Positions 12,785-23,248 of a stretch of DNA of 64,000 bases are shown in pieces; within the stretch, counting starts at the first letter, position 1, and each line of letters opens with the position of its first letter. This DNA comes from Jacaranda mimosifolia (lineage: Eukaryota; Streptophyta; Magnoliopsida; Lamiales; Bignoniaceae). Below the pieces are notes generated by a model. That model was not told the DNA's origin. It made no database searches and worked only from the letters and a program-made list of their open reading frames with translations. The stretch spans positions 49,572,503-49,636,502 of the forward strand of contig CM032117.1 in assembly GCA_018894105.1 (NCBI GenBank). The letters run 5' to 3'. Both the position numbers and the translations under genes were made by a program.

Positions 12785-12939
12785 TTGTTGTTGTTGTTGT
12801 TTTTATTTTATTTTATTTTATTTATTTTATTTTTTTTGTTTTTAATGCACGCAAATAAGAAGTCTATTAGAGCTCGAATTTCTGACCTCCCACATTATGT
12901 AAGAGACTTATGTCGCTGGGCACACACCACTAGGTGGGC
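12785..12939 (-). mobile_element. Short SINE with 11-bp target duplication
   Basis: An exact 11-bp direct repeat, TTTGCTAAAAG, flanks the insert (12774-12784 and 12940-12950), and the repeat belongs to the LEA_2 coding sequence. On the minus strand the insert starts AGCCCACCTAGTGGTGTG, contains a box-B-like AAATTCGAGCTC, and ends in an A-rich tail with (AAC)n. A 155-bp length, pol III-like box and A-rich tail with a long target duplication fit a tRNA-derived plant SINE. Confidence 0.7.
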
Positions 12940-13005
12940 TTTGCTAAAAGGTTGAAACAGCTACTGTTTCTAATGAGCCGCCCTAACCAGACATCCTCAA
13001 TTTTA

Positions 13006-13277
13006 CTAAGGAAATGATATTGGGTTTGTTGTTTTCACTAATTTTTTCACTATGATGCTATAAATTTGGGATCCTATGATAAATAATGATCATGCATCAT
13101 ATCTTGCAGAAGAACATTTAAGGAATGAAAGTGATCATATTTGATGTTGCTTCACACCAATTTATCAATGAAAATATGTTTTTTTTTAAAAATTTATTTT
13201 TATTTACATGCATACATTACCCAAGGAGATTGTTAAGGTTCAAAAAACCTCACATATAAAAGTAATAGAATATGTAT
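13006..13277. other. Flank shared with unit B
   Basis: Non-coding, similar to 22465-22730 almost throughout (for example GATCATGCATCATATCTTG in both). It supports a segmental duplication that carried the neighbouring copia remnant. Confidence 0.55.
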
Positions 13278-13975
13278 TGTTTACACAAATTTCGAGTCTA
13301 TAAAAAGAATTACAAGACACGAAAAATATGGACAAATTCAATATTTAATTTAAATGAAAAGTGGTTACAATTTTTGAAAAATATCTCCGTAATTGAAGAC
13401 TAATCGTCTGATTCTTCTCCTTGGAATTTGATTTAAGGACTTGATGCTTATGCTTGAATTGGATGTGTAATTCCCTCCTAAACTTGTGGATGAAATCATG
13501 AACCACCTTGAAATCAAGTATTTCTTTTGTTATCAAGGTCTTCAAAATTTAATGCTTTTGAAAAAGATGTAGAATCCTTGTGGTTGCAATACTTCTTCAT
13601 GGCAAGAGCTTGGACTTGAGAGTTTGATGCTTGAATTTCTTGATGAATTTCTTTATATTTTTCTTAATGTGTTGTGTATCTCCCATCATCTTTTTTTATA
13701 GGCACAAATCAGGGTTTGATAACTTGAAGTTTGAGTCTCCCCTTTGGGCTTAAATACTACTTGGGATGGGCTTAATTTACCAATGAGCTATATTTAAATG
13801 TATCCCGACCCAATTAGCTAATCCAAAATAAAATAAAATTTTATAATTCATCCTGGATTGACCCGTTATATAAAGTCCAAATTTATCATGGACTTTAATT
13901 TGTGATCCAAATCTATAACCAATTTACTTGGGCTATAAAATGGTGATTTATCCCAATAAAATTTCAATGTCAACA
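13278..13975 (-). mobile_element. Solo LTR, 698 bp, present only in unit A
   Basis: The insert begins TG and ends CA and is flanked by TGTAT (13273-13277) and TGTAC (13976-13980), a 5-bp target duplication with one mismatch. The homologous site in unit B (around 22731) is unoccupied. No internal retroelement sequence is attached. Orientation is inferred as minus because that strand reads TGTTGACATTGAAATTTT at its start, like a plant LTR 5' end. Confidence 0.65.
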
Positions 13976-15043
13976 TGTACAAAGACCAAGGATACGCTCA
14001 AACTGAAAGAAGAGGATAGGAGAAAATTAAAATATTGTTGATTTTATTTTCTTCAACTTAACTATCAAATGGCCAGAGTATATAGTATTTATATACTTTC
14101 TCAAGCATGAACATATATAACCTAGATACATATATAATAGTTAATCATATTCTTCCCTCTTTGTAGCACCTGAACAAGATCTTAATCAAAATACACGAAC
14201 ATCTAAAGACAAATGCATGTACTAATTATTTAATATGAATTTATCCAGACTAATGAATCTAATTTATTTCTCAGCACCTCCCTCTTAAACTAGATTTATG
14301 ACATTAGAGACGTACAACTTTTGAAAAACTTCAAGTTTCAATTGCTTGGTTAAAATCTCTGAAACTTGGTCTTGTGACTTCATAAACTCAAACTGATCCA
14401 CTTCATTCTTGGTTATACACTCTCTAGTATCAATGTGTTTGCTTCTTTCATGGAACTCCGAAATCTAAGCCAATGCTTGTGCGGTCTTATTATCAACATA
14501 AACCTATGTTGGTCCTTCCTGTGGTTGGTGAAGTTCCTTCAATAAACTTTTAAGCCAAATTCAAGACAAACACAAGAAGTTGTTGCCACATACTTCGACT
14601 TCATAAGTGAATAAAGTCACAATCAGTTGCTTTTATGAATTTCGTGTAAAAGCTACATTTCCCATAAAGAAAGTTAAATTGATAGTTCTTTTTCGATCAT
14701 CTTCATCACCAGCCTAATCACTATCACAATAGCCAAAAAGCTTGAAATCTTGAGAAGATGAATATTAAATTCCATAGTGAAGTGGAGCTTGACATATCGA
14801 AGCTTCTTTTAGCCACCTTTAAATGAGAAGTGTTAGGGGCTTCCACATAGCAATTAAAAAGTCCAACACTAAAAGGAATATCTGGTCTCGTACATATCAA
14901 GTACCTCAAGCTTCCAACAAACTTTTGAAATAACTTGAATTTATCTTTTGATCACCAACTCCATGTTTAGACAATTTGACTTCACATTCCATGAGGGTGT
15001 TAACTGGCTTGCAAGATTCCATTTCAAACTTCTTGAGAATTTC
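13976..15043 (-). mobile_element. Old Ty1/copia remnant, unit-A copy (LTR plus RNase H/RT end)
   Basis: On the minus strand, 15043 down to about 14290 encodes the end of a copia polyprotein: a stretch with KKFEMESCKPVNTLME, then RYLICTRPDIPFSVGLF, HLKVAKR and a degenerate FGYCDSD-type RNase H motif, broken by stops and frameshifts. A polypurine tract (GTTTAAGAGGG on minus) at about 14278-14289 precedes a partial 0.3-kb LTR (13976-14276). A homologous copy lies at 22731-23248 plus 32685-34690. The upstream part is cut off by a CACTA terminus at 15044. Confidence 0.8.
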
Positions 15044-15480
15044 CACTACTAGAAAAACTGCAATTAGCAACATAACTCGCAAAGGATTTTTGCAAAAATT
15101 CATTTCAATTAGAGTAAACGAATTTTGTAAAAGACAAAATCCATTGCAAAAACCATCATCGCAAATATTTTCAATGAATTTTGTGATGCTTGATTTTGCA
15201 ATAGATTTGCAATGATTTTGAAGCATTAATTTTGCAACAGAAATGATCTGTCACTAATTTGAATGGATAAATCTACAAAATAATTTGTGACGGATATATC
15301 AACCATCGCAAATCATTTTGTTTTTTCAATTTTGTTAATTAAAATATCATCTACGACGGATACTGTCCCACGCATTTTTTTTTTATTATTTTTTTGCCAC
15401 AAAAATTTCCATCGCAAATATTTAAAAAAAATTATGCATCCCATACAATATTAAAATCTATAATCAAACAATACAAATAG
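15044..15480. mobile_element. CACTA (En/Spm) terminus with subterminal repeats
   Basis: The sequence starts CACTACTAGAAAAACTGCAA, the canonical plant CACTA end, directly after copia coding DNA. The following 400 bp carries repeated CATCGCAAAT-like and TTTGCAA-like units in both orientations, as in CACTA subterminal regions. The opposite terminus was not found, so the element is truncated or its right boundary has decayed; 15480 is approximate. Confidence 0.75.
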
Positions 15481-15839
15481 TTCTTTGCAAGCTATTCCAA
15501 TTATAACCTCAAAACTACATGAGTCTAAATTACAATGACCAATATTATTAACTTAAATCAAGTAAATGCATTTAACTCAACACATACAATAAACTCTTGA
15601 AAAATTCATATAAATATAAATTCATTCTCTTTAACAAGAATTAAAATATTGTAACTATATTTAAATTTTAGGACTCAATTCATTTAATTCGATAATTTAG
15701 CAAGTGGAATATATGTGAATATATATCAGTATATAAATATTTTTCAAGATTTATCTATTATTTATTTTTTTGGCTTTTTTCAATTTTTATGTATTTTTTG
15801 GTTTTTTGTGCAATTTTTCCTTATTTTCTTGTCTAGTGT
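15481..15839. other. AT-rich DNA of uncertain origin
   Basis: No coding frame. It may be the interior of the truncated CACTA element or of the MULE whose right terminus is at 16099. Confidence 0.4.
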
Positions 15840-16099
15840 AGTACATGTGTTGACATGGCCAGAAGGGTTTGCCACATCACAAGCCACATAGGAGAGAGGA
15901 TGAGGTGTGGAGTGACAAGGTGCCACATGGTGCCAAGTTAGCTACCATGTAGGATCGGACCTGTGACAAATGGAATTTGGGCCCAATTTCCTCAAATTGG
16001 CAAATTTCAAGAGCTAATGTACCAATTTTGTGGTTCAAAAAGTTAAAGTCCAATTTTGTCAGTAGGATCAAGTTACATGATCAATTTTGCATTTTTCCC
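15840..16099. mobile_element. Right terminus of a truncated Mutator-like element
   Basis: On the minus strand it starts GGGAAAAATGCAAAATTGAT at 16099, the same type of terminus as the foldback element (GGGAAAAATACATTTTTAG). The internal GCCACAT repeats also resemble that element. No left end with a matching flank was found. Confidence 0.5.
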
Positions 16100-16529
16100 T
16101 TATTGGAAAGAAGGTTGCATTTGATTTAGCTAATTTTAACTCATTTCTTAAAATTAATATTTTCAGTTTTTAAATAAATTAAAAATTTTTGGATTAGTTG
16201 ATGATTAATGCTTTTATTTTTGTCCAAAAAATTTCATGATTTGTTTACATAAATAACAACTTAATTAAGATGCAAATACAATCAATTTTCTTTTTAATTA
16301 ACAGCTAGATGTTATTAAGAACATCTATGTTTTGCGTATCTCTTACGGACCTTTCTGTTTTTACATGTAAATTTTGCCTTCGACCTACTCTCCCGATCAT
16401 CCAAAGGGCATATTGTTGCTATCAATTCATAATAAAATTTTTCGAAATACCCCTTTTATTATTTTAATGGACTTGATATGGTAGTTTATAAATTAGTTAA
16501 TTTAGGATAACATAAATATTGTGGGATTA
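16100..16529. other. LEA_2 5' flank remnant joined to defensin upstream flank
   Basis: 16100-16260 resembles 36645-36790, the 5' flank of LEA_2 copy C. 16321-16520 resembles 8885-9290, upstream of the intact defensin. This junction marks a unit boundary: the 5' side of one LEA_2 gene abuts the next defensin. Confidence 0.55.
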
Positions 16530-17234
16530 TAGATGTCAATTCGGGTGGGTTGAGTGGGTTCGGATTGGGTTGAGGTAGGGATATAATATAAAAATACCAA
16601 ACCTAAATCCAACTTAACCCGATGTTAAATCCAAAATGCTCAATTCTAACCTGACCCATAAAAGATCGTGCCAGGTTCGTGGTTAACCTGATTTTTAGTC
16701 AAGTCACCCAACAACCTGATAAACCTAACCCAATATAATAAAACTGATCCAACCTGATCTATTTATTTTATTTTTCATATTTATAAATTCCAACATTTTA
16801 ATCAAGCAGAAGTTTGGTTTATAATAAAATCTAAAATTCAGCATAATCATTAAAGTCGAAGAAATATAATAACTTTTAAAACTTGTCATGTCCATGAGTA
16901 TTTCGAATACAAAAAAATAACAAACCATTATTCAGTCATTGAATTTTTAAAATTTTCATTTTTGGATATATATTATTTAGATTTTATTTTAATTAGTCAA
17001 TTTTTTTTAGGTGGGTTGGGTCAGGTTTATTGGGTCACCTACTTGTTTTTTTCAGGTTAGGTGGGTTGACCAGAGATCAAACCAACTTTATATATATATA
17101 TATATATATATTTTCTTGGGTCATTTTCGGGTCCGACCTAATTTAATAAAAACCCAAAAATATCAAACTCAAACCTTATTTTTTTCAGGTGGGTCATTGT
17201 CAAATTATCAGGTTGTGTTTGATTTTGACACCCT
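16530..17234. mobile_element. TIR element with GGGTGTCAA-type ends
   Basis: The left end reads TAGATGTCAATTCGGGTGGG; the right end on the other strand reads AGGGTGTCAAAATCAAACAC. It interrupts the defensin upstream flank relative to unit A (9290-9310). The same family occurs in opposite orientation at 53487-54447, with shared interior sequence such as the ACATGACAAGTTTTAAAA block. Non-coding. The superfamily is not settled because the target duplication is unclear. Confidence 0.55.
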
Positions 17235-17348
17235 TAAATTTATAGTTACATAGATGTTTTCTTGTTTTTATTTTTTCACAATAATTATTACTTCAAGGCA
17301 AAATTGTATATTTTTAATTGGTGACAGTGCAAAAATATATAATATTGA

Positions 17349-17557
17349 TGAATTTAGAGATTTCTTAAAAAACTGAAATGAATGAAAATCTTTCTACTAG
17401 GAAAGATATCTATATTGGAGTTTTGAGGATGTCTGATTAGGTTTCATTAGGAACAGTTGTTGATCCTTTTAATCAAAATTCCGGAAGCACAAGTAACTGT
17501 AAAGTCGTCATTGCCTCCATACAATCCGATCAAAGGATTAAAGTTGGGATTTGATGC
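17349..17557 (+). pseudogene. LEA_2/NHL-type gene fragment, inverted orientation
   Basis: The plus strand encodes a piece of the LEA_2 domain with stops and frameshifts: NLEIS, then IYIGVLRMSD, GTVVDPFNQN, and a frameshifted remainder equivalent to the SSLPxYxPxKGLKLxFD block of copy D. It is closest by eye to copy D (52290-52978). It replaces the part of the defensin upstream flank seen at 9415-9740 in unit A, and all other LEA_2 copies are on the minus strand. With no flanking gene parts it looks like a filler insertion or captured fragment. Confidence 0.75.
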
Positions 17558-17993
17558 ATTTTTATTATTTTTTAATTAAAATTTTGGAGACAATAATGAG
17601 AATAAAAAATAACAACTAAAACTTATTTTAATCTTTATTAAATTTTTTTTTTTTTAAATCTAAATCTTCCATTATCTGTTTATTATCTCGCTGTTAATTA
17701 AGAAAAGAACGAGCTAAAAGAAAAGAAAATAATAAAATTATGAACTTAAAGATCAATAGTTAGAAAAAGTTGGAAACATGATATGATATACATAACATTC
17801 GCTTTATTGAAATCTTTTGGTCATATCATCATTGATAATTATCTAGTCAAAAAATCTAACTCAAACATTAATTAATGAAAATCATGTAATATAGTTTCGA
17901 TGTAATTTATTATTTTTCATTTATAAATTCGTATCATGTTATACCAAAAACCGAAAAAGAAAAAAAAAAAAGAAAAGAGAAAGAAAGAAACAA

Positions 17994-18500
17994 AGAGGAT
18001 ATGTAGCTTCAACCCTATAAATACCCCTTGTCAATGTATTTATTAACACATCCCATACCCACATCGTAACTCTCTCTATCTGAATAACTAAAAATTTTCG
18101 TAGCAAATGTAATTATTTTTAATTGTAATCAATGTATAGTATTATATACGTTTAAAGCATAATAGATTGCATATGCATTACTTGACTAGGATAATTTTAT
18201 AGTTAAAGCTACAAATTTACTGTAGTTGGTATCCTAGTTTTTTGTAGTGTCGCTACAGTTCTCTTGGTTCTGGTTCTTGTCATGTTCACCAGTTATTGAA
18301 TTAGTTTCTTGTTTGAGATATGACAATGTAATCTTATATATAGTTCAAATTCTTGTCCGACTGAAAACTATGAATGGTATAGAAAGGAGGAGACAGCAGC
18401 AATTATTTGCTTTTAGTCTGGGGTATAGTAGGATTCCAGAAACTATTGATATTCATGTGAAAAAGAAAAGAAAAATGGATAAAATGGTAATAATGGAATA
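17994..18500 (+). pseudogene. Defensin pseudogene without exon 2
   Basis: Promoter and leader match the intact gene: TATAAATA at 18016-18023, then the ACACATCCCATACCCACAT leader. The start codon region is gone, replaced by a 164-bp insert. Exon 1 survives at 18250-18289 (CTCTTGGTTCTG...TTGTCATGTTCAC), but the intron donor is altered. About 30 bp of intron start follows to 18319, and the sequence then jumps to the defensin 3' flank (18325-18475, matching 10925-11085). A deletion equivalent to about 10322-10925 of the intact locus removed exon 2 with all eight cysteines. No product is possible. Confidence 0.85.
18086..18249. mobile_element. Small CACTA-like insertion in the defensin pseudogene
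   Basis: The right end on the minus strand is CACTACAAAAAACTAGGATA, a typical CACTA terminus. The left end, AACTAAAAATTTTCGTAGC, would be a degenerate partner. The insert replaces the leader/ATG segment of the intact gene. A 3-bp target duplication could not be confirmed. Confidence 0.45.
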
Positions 18501-19172
18501 ATATAAAGTGGATAGATTGTAAATGTAATTACAATCCTTTATTTCATTTTATATTTTATCTTTTATTTAATTTCATGAATATATGACAGTATATTAAATA
18601 TTTTTTTTATAAAAATAATTTATTAAGAATTAAATATACTTGATATATATAATTATATCAATGGAAAACACACACATACAAAAAGGCAATTAAAAGATAT
18701 AAGCATTAATAGCATAGATAGTGTCGCTAATTAGTATAGAGATGTATAGGCCTCTCTATACTAATTTAAAAAAATAGGTAACTAAAAGATATAAGCATTG
18801 ATAGCATAGATAGTGTCGCAATGAAAAAATAGTAAAGCCCATTTGAGATTCAAGGTAAATTAAACCCATGTCAAGATGACATATATATATATATATATCA
18901 CGCAAATATGATAAATCAGAGAATAATTAGACATAATTCATCCCATCAGAAAAAAGAGAATTCAAGATTTGCTATGATGACTGTTGAACCGAGATGTGCC
19001 TTTCAAAAACATGAAAGTTGATTGTTTGATAGTACTGAAATAATTTATATTTAGAACTATATATATAATATTTAGCAGCAAAATGCTTCTAATTATTTAG
19101 AACTGTGGATCAAATATCGAAATTCATACGCAATTTCCTATCTACCAATAAGTTACAAAATCGTGAAAAAAC
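18501..19172. other. Spacer between defensin pseudogene and LEA_2 copy B
   Basis: Non-coding. 18830-19030 matches the spacer of unit A (11220-11470). A 30-bp direct repeat (AAGATATAAGCATT...ATAGTGTCGC) occurs at 18695-18726 and 18785-18820. A (TA)n run lies at about 18879-18898. Confidence 0.5.
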
Positions 19173-21720
19173 CTACTCACCAATCATACTTTGAGAATAT
19201 TCACAAGATATTGGCCCTCCCACCATGGTCCCTTGTGTTGCATTGGATGGAAAATCAACTGTCATATTCATGCGTTTAGCTTCCATTGTATATGGACCAT
19301 CATCCATGATCTCGAACGTAACCCGTAAAATCACCTCAAATCCCAATGTTAATCCTTTGATCGAATCATTCGGAGGCAATGACGAGTTTACAGTTGCATT
19401 AAGAAAAGTCGTGTCTCCGGGGCCTTGGCTAAAGCGTCCAACAATTACTGTTTCCGATGAGCCGCCCTGACCAGACATCCTCAAAACCCGAATATAGAAT
19501 TTTTTGTAGTTGTTAGAAATTAAAAAAATTTGAGTTTGTTACAGAAATCCCTTATTTCCAGGGAAAAATACATTTTTAGTCCACTAACTATGACTGTCTG
19601 CGAAAAAGGACATTATAATTTTGCGTTTTCCCATGTGGTCCACTCCGGTGATCAATTTCGCACATTTGGTACAAATTTCCGTAATTTGAGGACAATTAGC
19701 TGGAATTTACACAAAATTTGGCCGGAAATTCACATGTGCCATGCATGTGACCTCCAATTTGGGGGGTTTCTCGCCACATGTCCATATTTGCCACATTGGC
19801 ATGCTTTGCTGGTCGCCTTGCCACATCAGCTGCCACATGTAATGCTCGCCACATCATCTAAAACCATGAAAAATTGTTGTTGGCCAGACTCAAACCCAAG
19901 ACCTTCATCATGCAAAAATAACACCACAACCACTGCACCACCCCAACATATGGCATTGAGGGCCATTTTACTATATATGACTATGTTTGAAAATACATAA
20001 CACATTTGTAAATAAAAAAAGAAAAATTCTAAATTGAAGGAAATAAGTTTATTACAAATATTTTTTTTGTAGATTGAAAAAAATATTTTTTGAAATGGAT
20101 AGATTTTAAATTTTCATAAATTATCGTAAAAATGATAATTTTGTTATAATTATCATAAAAAAATTGATAATTTTTATTAAATTAATTTCAACAAAATCTG
20201 AATTAAAAGGAATAATTGCAAATTAATTAAAACAAAGACAAAAAATGTTTTTATTAGTTTAGTTTTCATTTTTATTAAAAAATTAAATTAAATTTTTGTT
20301 AAAAATTATAAAATAATTTTTGTTAATTTAACTTTCATTACCAGTAAAAAATTAAATTTTAATATTTATAAAAATGACAAGTAAATTTTGGTAATGAAAT
20401 TTAATTTTTATAAAAATTAAATTACCAAAAATTATTAAATTAACAAAATTATTTTGTTTGTAAAAATTATTTTTATAAAATAATTTTTCTAAAAAATATT
20501 AAACAATTACCAGTAGTTTTAGTTAAAATTAAACAATTACCAAAAAAATTAGACAATTAAAAATTACTGGTAATTGTTTAATTTTGTATAATTTTATAAA
20601 AATTAAAATAATTTTTGGTAATGAAAATTATTTTAACAAAAATTAAATTTAAATTTTTAATAAAAATGAAAACTAAACTAATAAAAACATTTTTTCTTTG
20701 TTTTAATTAATTTGTAATTATTCCCTTTAATTCAGATTTTGTTGAAATTAATTTAATAAAAATTATCAAATTTTTTTTATGATAATTATAACAAAATTAT
20801 TATTTTTACGATAATTTATGAAAATTTAAAATTTATCCATTTCAAAAAATATTTTTTTCAATCTACAAAAAAAATATTTGTAATAAACTTATTTCTTTCA
20901 ATTTAGAATTTTTTTATTATTTACAAATGTGTTATATATTTTCAGACATAGTCATATATAGTAAAATGACCCTCAATGCCATATGTTGGGGGTGGTTGTG
21001 GTGTTATTTTTGCATGATGAAGGTCTTGGGTTTGAGTTTGGCAACAACAATTTTTTCATGATTTTAGATGATGTGGCGTGCATTACACATGGCAGCTGAT
21101 GTGGCGAGGCATATGATCAGCAAAGCATGCCAATGTGGCAAATATAGACACATGGCGAGAAACCCCCAAATTGGAGGTCACATGGATGGCACATGTGAAT
21201 TTTCGGCCAAATTTTGTGTAAATTCCGGCTAATTGTCCTCAAATTGTGGAAATTTGTACCAAATGTGTGAAATTGATCACTGGAATGGACCAAATCAAAA
21301 AATACAAAATCATAATGTCATTTTTTCACAAACAATCATAATTAGAGGACTAAAAATGCACTTTTCTCCTAATTTCCATTCCGCTGTTACCTGAGGGACA
21401 TCGGATTTTACGTTGTTGCCCACAGGATTAACTGAAACCGATTCAACTTTCGAAAGGGGATTTCTGCCGTCCACGGAGATAAGAAACAGAAAAATCACTG
21501 GCATCAAGACAAATAAAATACATAATGTCATCCCTCAATATTCCCCCCCGCGTGACAGCAGGCTTCGTTGGTCACGGGACGATTCAGAAGCCAAGTGGGC
21601 GGCGCTGACTCTGGAGGCGACGGTGGAGGGTGGTGGTGCGGCGGGGAAGGTGCCGTGGGCAAATGGCACTCCAATTGATACCTCCGCAGGGGCTTGACTT
21701 GTCGCTTTTTCTTGACGCAT
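19173..21720 (-). pseudogene. LEA_2/NHL-type gene, copy B: stop, frameshift and foldback insertion
   Basis: The start is ATG at 21718-21720 (MRQEK), matching the family start in copies C and D. Residues 1-60 are proline/alanine-rich and cytoplasmic in type. A TGA at 21535-21537 interrupts the frame just before the membrane segment (LCILFVLMPVIFLFLI), then the LEA_2 domain begins (SKVESVSV, GNNVKSD, VTAEWKLG). A 1.8-kb foldback element (19561-21369) splits the gene directly after WKLG. Beyond it a one-base frameshift lies in a T-run at about 19520-19540, after which the frame continues (FYIRVLRMSGQ, GFEVILRV, GTMVGGP, end MIGE-stop). The family protein would be about 215 residues with one membrane anchor. 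Three independent lesions make it a pseudogene. Confidence 0.88.
19561..21369. mobile_element. Foldback Mutator-like element, 1.81 kb
   Basis: Nearly the whole element is one giant inverted repeat: arms of roughly 880 bp mirror each other around about 20465. Arm pairs checked include 19561-19600 with 21330-21369, 19860-19950 with 20985-21070, and 20125-20250 with 20685-20810. The termini are GGGAAAAATACATTTTTAG and, on the other strand, GGAGAAAAGTGCATTTTTAG. The flanks TTATTTCCA (19552-19560) and TAATTTCCA (21370-21378) match at 8 of 9 bases, a MULE-sized duplication. No transposase is encoded. The 156-codon frame at 19530-20000 spans the left boundary and is not a gene. Confidence 0.88.
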
Positions 21721-22730
21721 CACTGCAAAATTTTGAAGGGTAGAATTAAATTTGTTCACTATAAAATCAGAATTTCAGAGTATAAGAAGGTTTAAGATTT
21801 TGCTTGATTTCTTCTTGTCCGCTAGCTTGGGAATGAATATCTCTGTGTGCTTCGAAAAGATTAAATATAATCTATAATACTGGAGAGAGAGGGTCGTATC
21901 ATGATTTTTGTTAATTTTGATTCAATTCTTAAAATTAAAATTTTGAGTTTTTTAAATCAATAAAAAAATTTGATTAGTTGATGATTATCCGATTTTTATC
22001 TATAAGAATATAATTCAAGATTAGTTAACATATGTATATTTATTAATAACTTAACCAAGACCCAAGTATGATCAATTTTCTTTATAATTAATACCTACGT
22101 GAGCTTAGTTAAAATAATTTATATTTTTATTGAACAACTTTTCTTGTTTAAATTCAAAATAATTTCAAAAATAAGAATTATGCATAATTTATATATAAAA
22201 TATTCGGTGCAAATTTATAATATGTTTCAAATATCATTGTCTATGAATAAAAAATATGAAGGATAGTTCTCCATTTTTAAAGTTCTCCCTATTTTAATAA
22301 ATGTTATTTTAATATATTATGGACAACATATTGATGTGACTTAGACCTTGAAATCTCGCAAAGTCAAAACTACGTCAGCATGGTACTAAACGATCTAAAG
22401 AGTGGTAACTTTTATTGCAATAGCATAAGAAATGTAAAATAAATATGGTACTCCTGGTTGTGTGAGGAAATAATATTGTGTTTCTTGTTTTCACTACTTT
22501 TACCAAGATAATATAAATTTGTAATCTATAATAAATAATAATCATGCATCATATCTTGTAGAATAACATTTAAGAAATGAAAGTGATCATATGTGATGTC
22601 GCTTTACACCAATTTATCAACGAATTTTTTTTTTCCTTTTTTTGTATTTACTTTTATTTGCACACGTTCCTCATATAAGTAGATCATTAAGGTTCGAAAG
22701 ATCTCACACATAAAAGTGATAGAATATGTA
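21721..22730. other. 5' flank of LEA_2 copy B and spacer
   Basis: 21780-21990 resembles the 5' flanks of copies C (36540-36750) and D (53040-53250), for example TTGCTTGATTTCTTCTTxTCCGCT. 22465-22730 resembles 13006-13277. No gene. Confidence 0.55.
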
Positions 22731-23248
22731 TGGAGAGCAAGGGCACACTTAAACTCAAAGAACAAGGTAATTAGGGGAAAATTAAAATATTATTGATTTT
22801 ATTTTATTTTTTCAACTTAACTATCAAATGGCTAGAATGCATGGTATTTATAGACTTTCTCAAGCATGAACCTAGCCTTGATACATATAAACGGTTAATC
22901 ATATTCTTCCCTCTTTTCTAGTAGCTGAACAACATCATAATCAAAATACACAGACATCTAAAGATAATGTCTCTCATAATATGCATGTAGTAATTTTTTA
23001 ATATGCACTTACCTAGATTAATTAATCTAGTTTATTTTCTCAACACCCCTCTTAAACTTGATTCATGACAACAAGCGAGATACTCAGCTTTTGAAAAACT
23101 TCAAGCTTCAACAACTTGGTTTTTTTCACTTAATATATAAACCCAAGCTCCACTTCATTCTTGGATATAAGCCCGTTAATAAAATGATATTTAGTATTGA
23201 TGTGCTTGCTTCTTCGTGGAATACCAGATTCTTGACCAATGACCGGAC
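22731..23248 (-). mobile_element. Old Ty1/copia remnant, unit-B copy, left part
   Basis: A degenerate 0.3-kb LTR (about 22731-23045, starting TGTTGAGAAAATAAA on minus) is followed on its right by a polypurine tract (GTTTAAGAGGGG on minus, 23046-23060) and the RNase H end of the polyprotein. It is cut at 23248 by the younger SIRE-like element and resumes at 32685. It is homologous to 13976-15043. Confidence 0.75.

Larger units (their letters stand above)
11719..13005 (-). pseudogene. LEA_2/NHL-type gene, copy A: shredded fragment
   Basis: Three pieces of one minus-strand gene remain. 11719-11870 encodes the C-terminus (NMTVVFPSNARQG, then MVGG, end MIGE-stop). 12676-12784 and 12951-13005 encode the middle of the LEA_2 domain and align with 19330-19480 of copy B. 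An unidentified insert of about 0.8 kb (11870-12676) and a SINE (12785-12939) separate them. The N-terminal cytoplasmic region and membrane segment are missing: right after 13005 the sequence jumps to DNA matching 22465 onward, beyond the 5' flank of copy B. The family consists of membrane-anchored or apoplastic proteins linked to stress and defence responses. This copy cannot be functional. Confidence 0.8.

Noticed and set aside
14906..15226. 106-codon minus-strand frame
   Set aside because: It begins in CACTA terminal sequence and runs by chance into copia coding sequence; the joint is an insertion boundary, not a gene.
19530..20000. 156-codon plus-strand frame
   Set aside because: It starts in the LEA_2 pseudogene and runs into the left arm of the foldback element. 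No domain is seen and its composition follows the inverted repeat.
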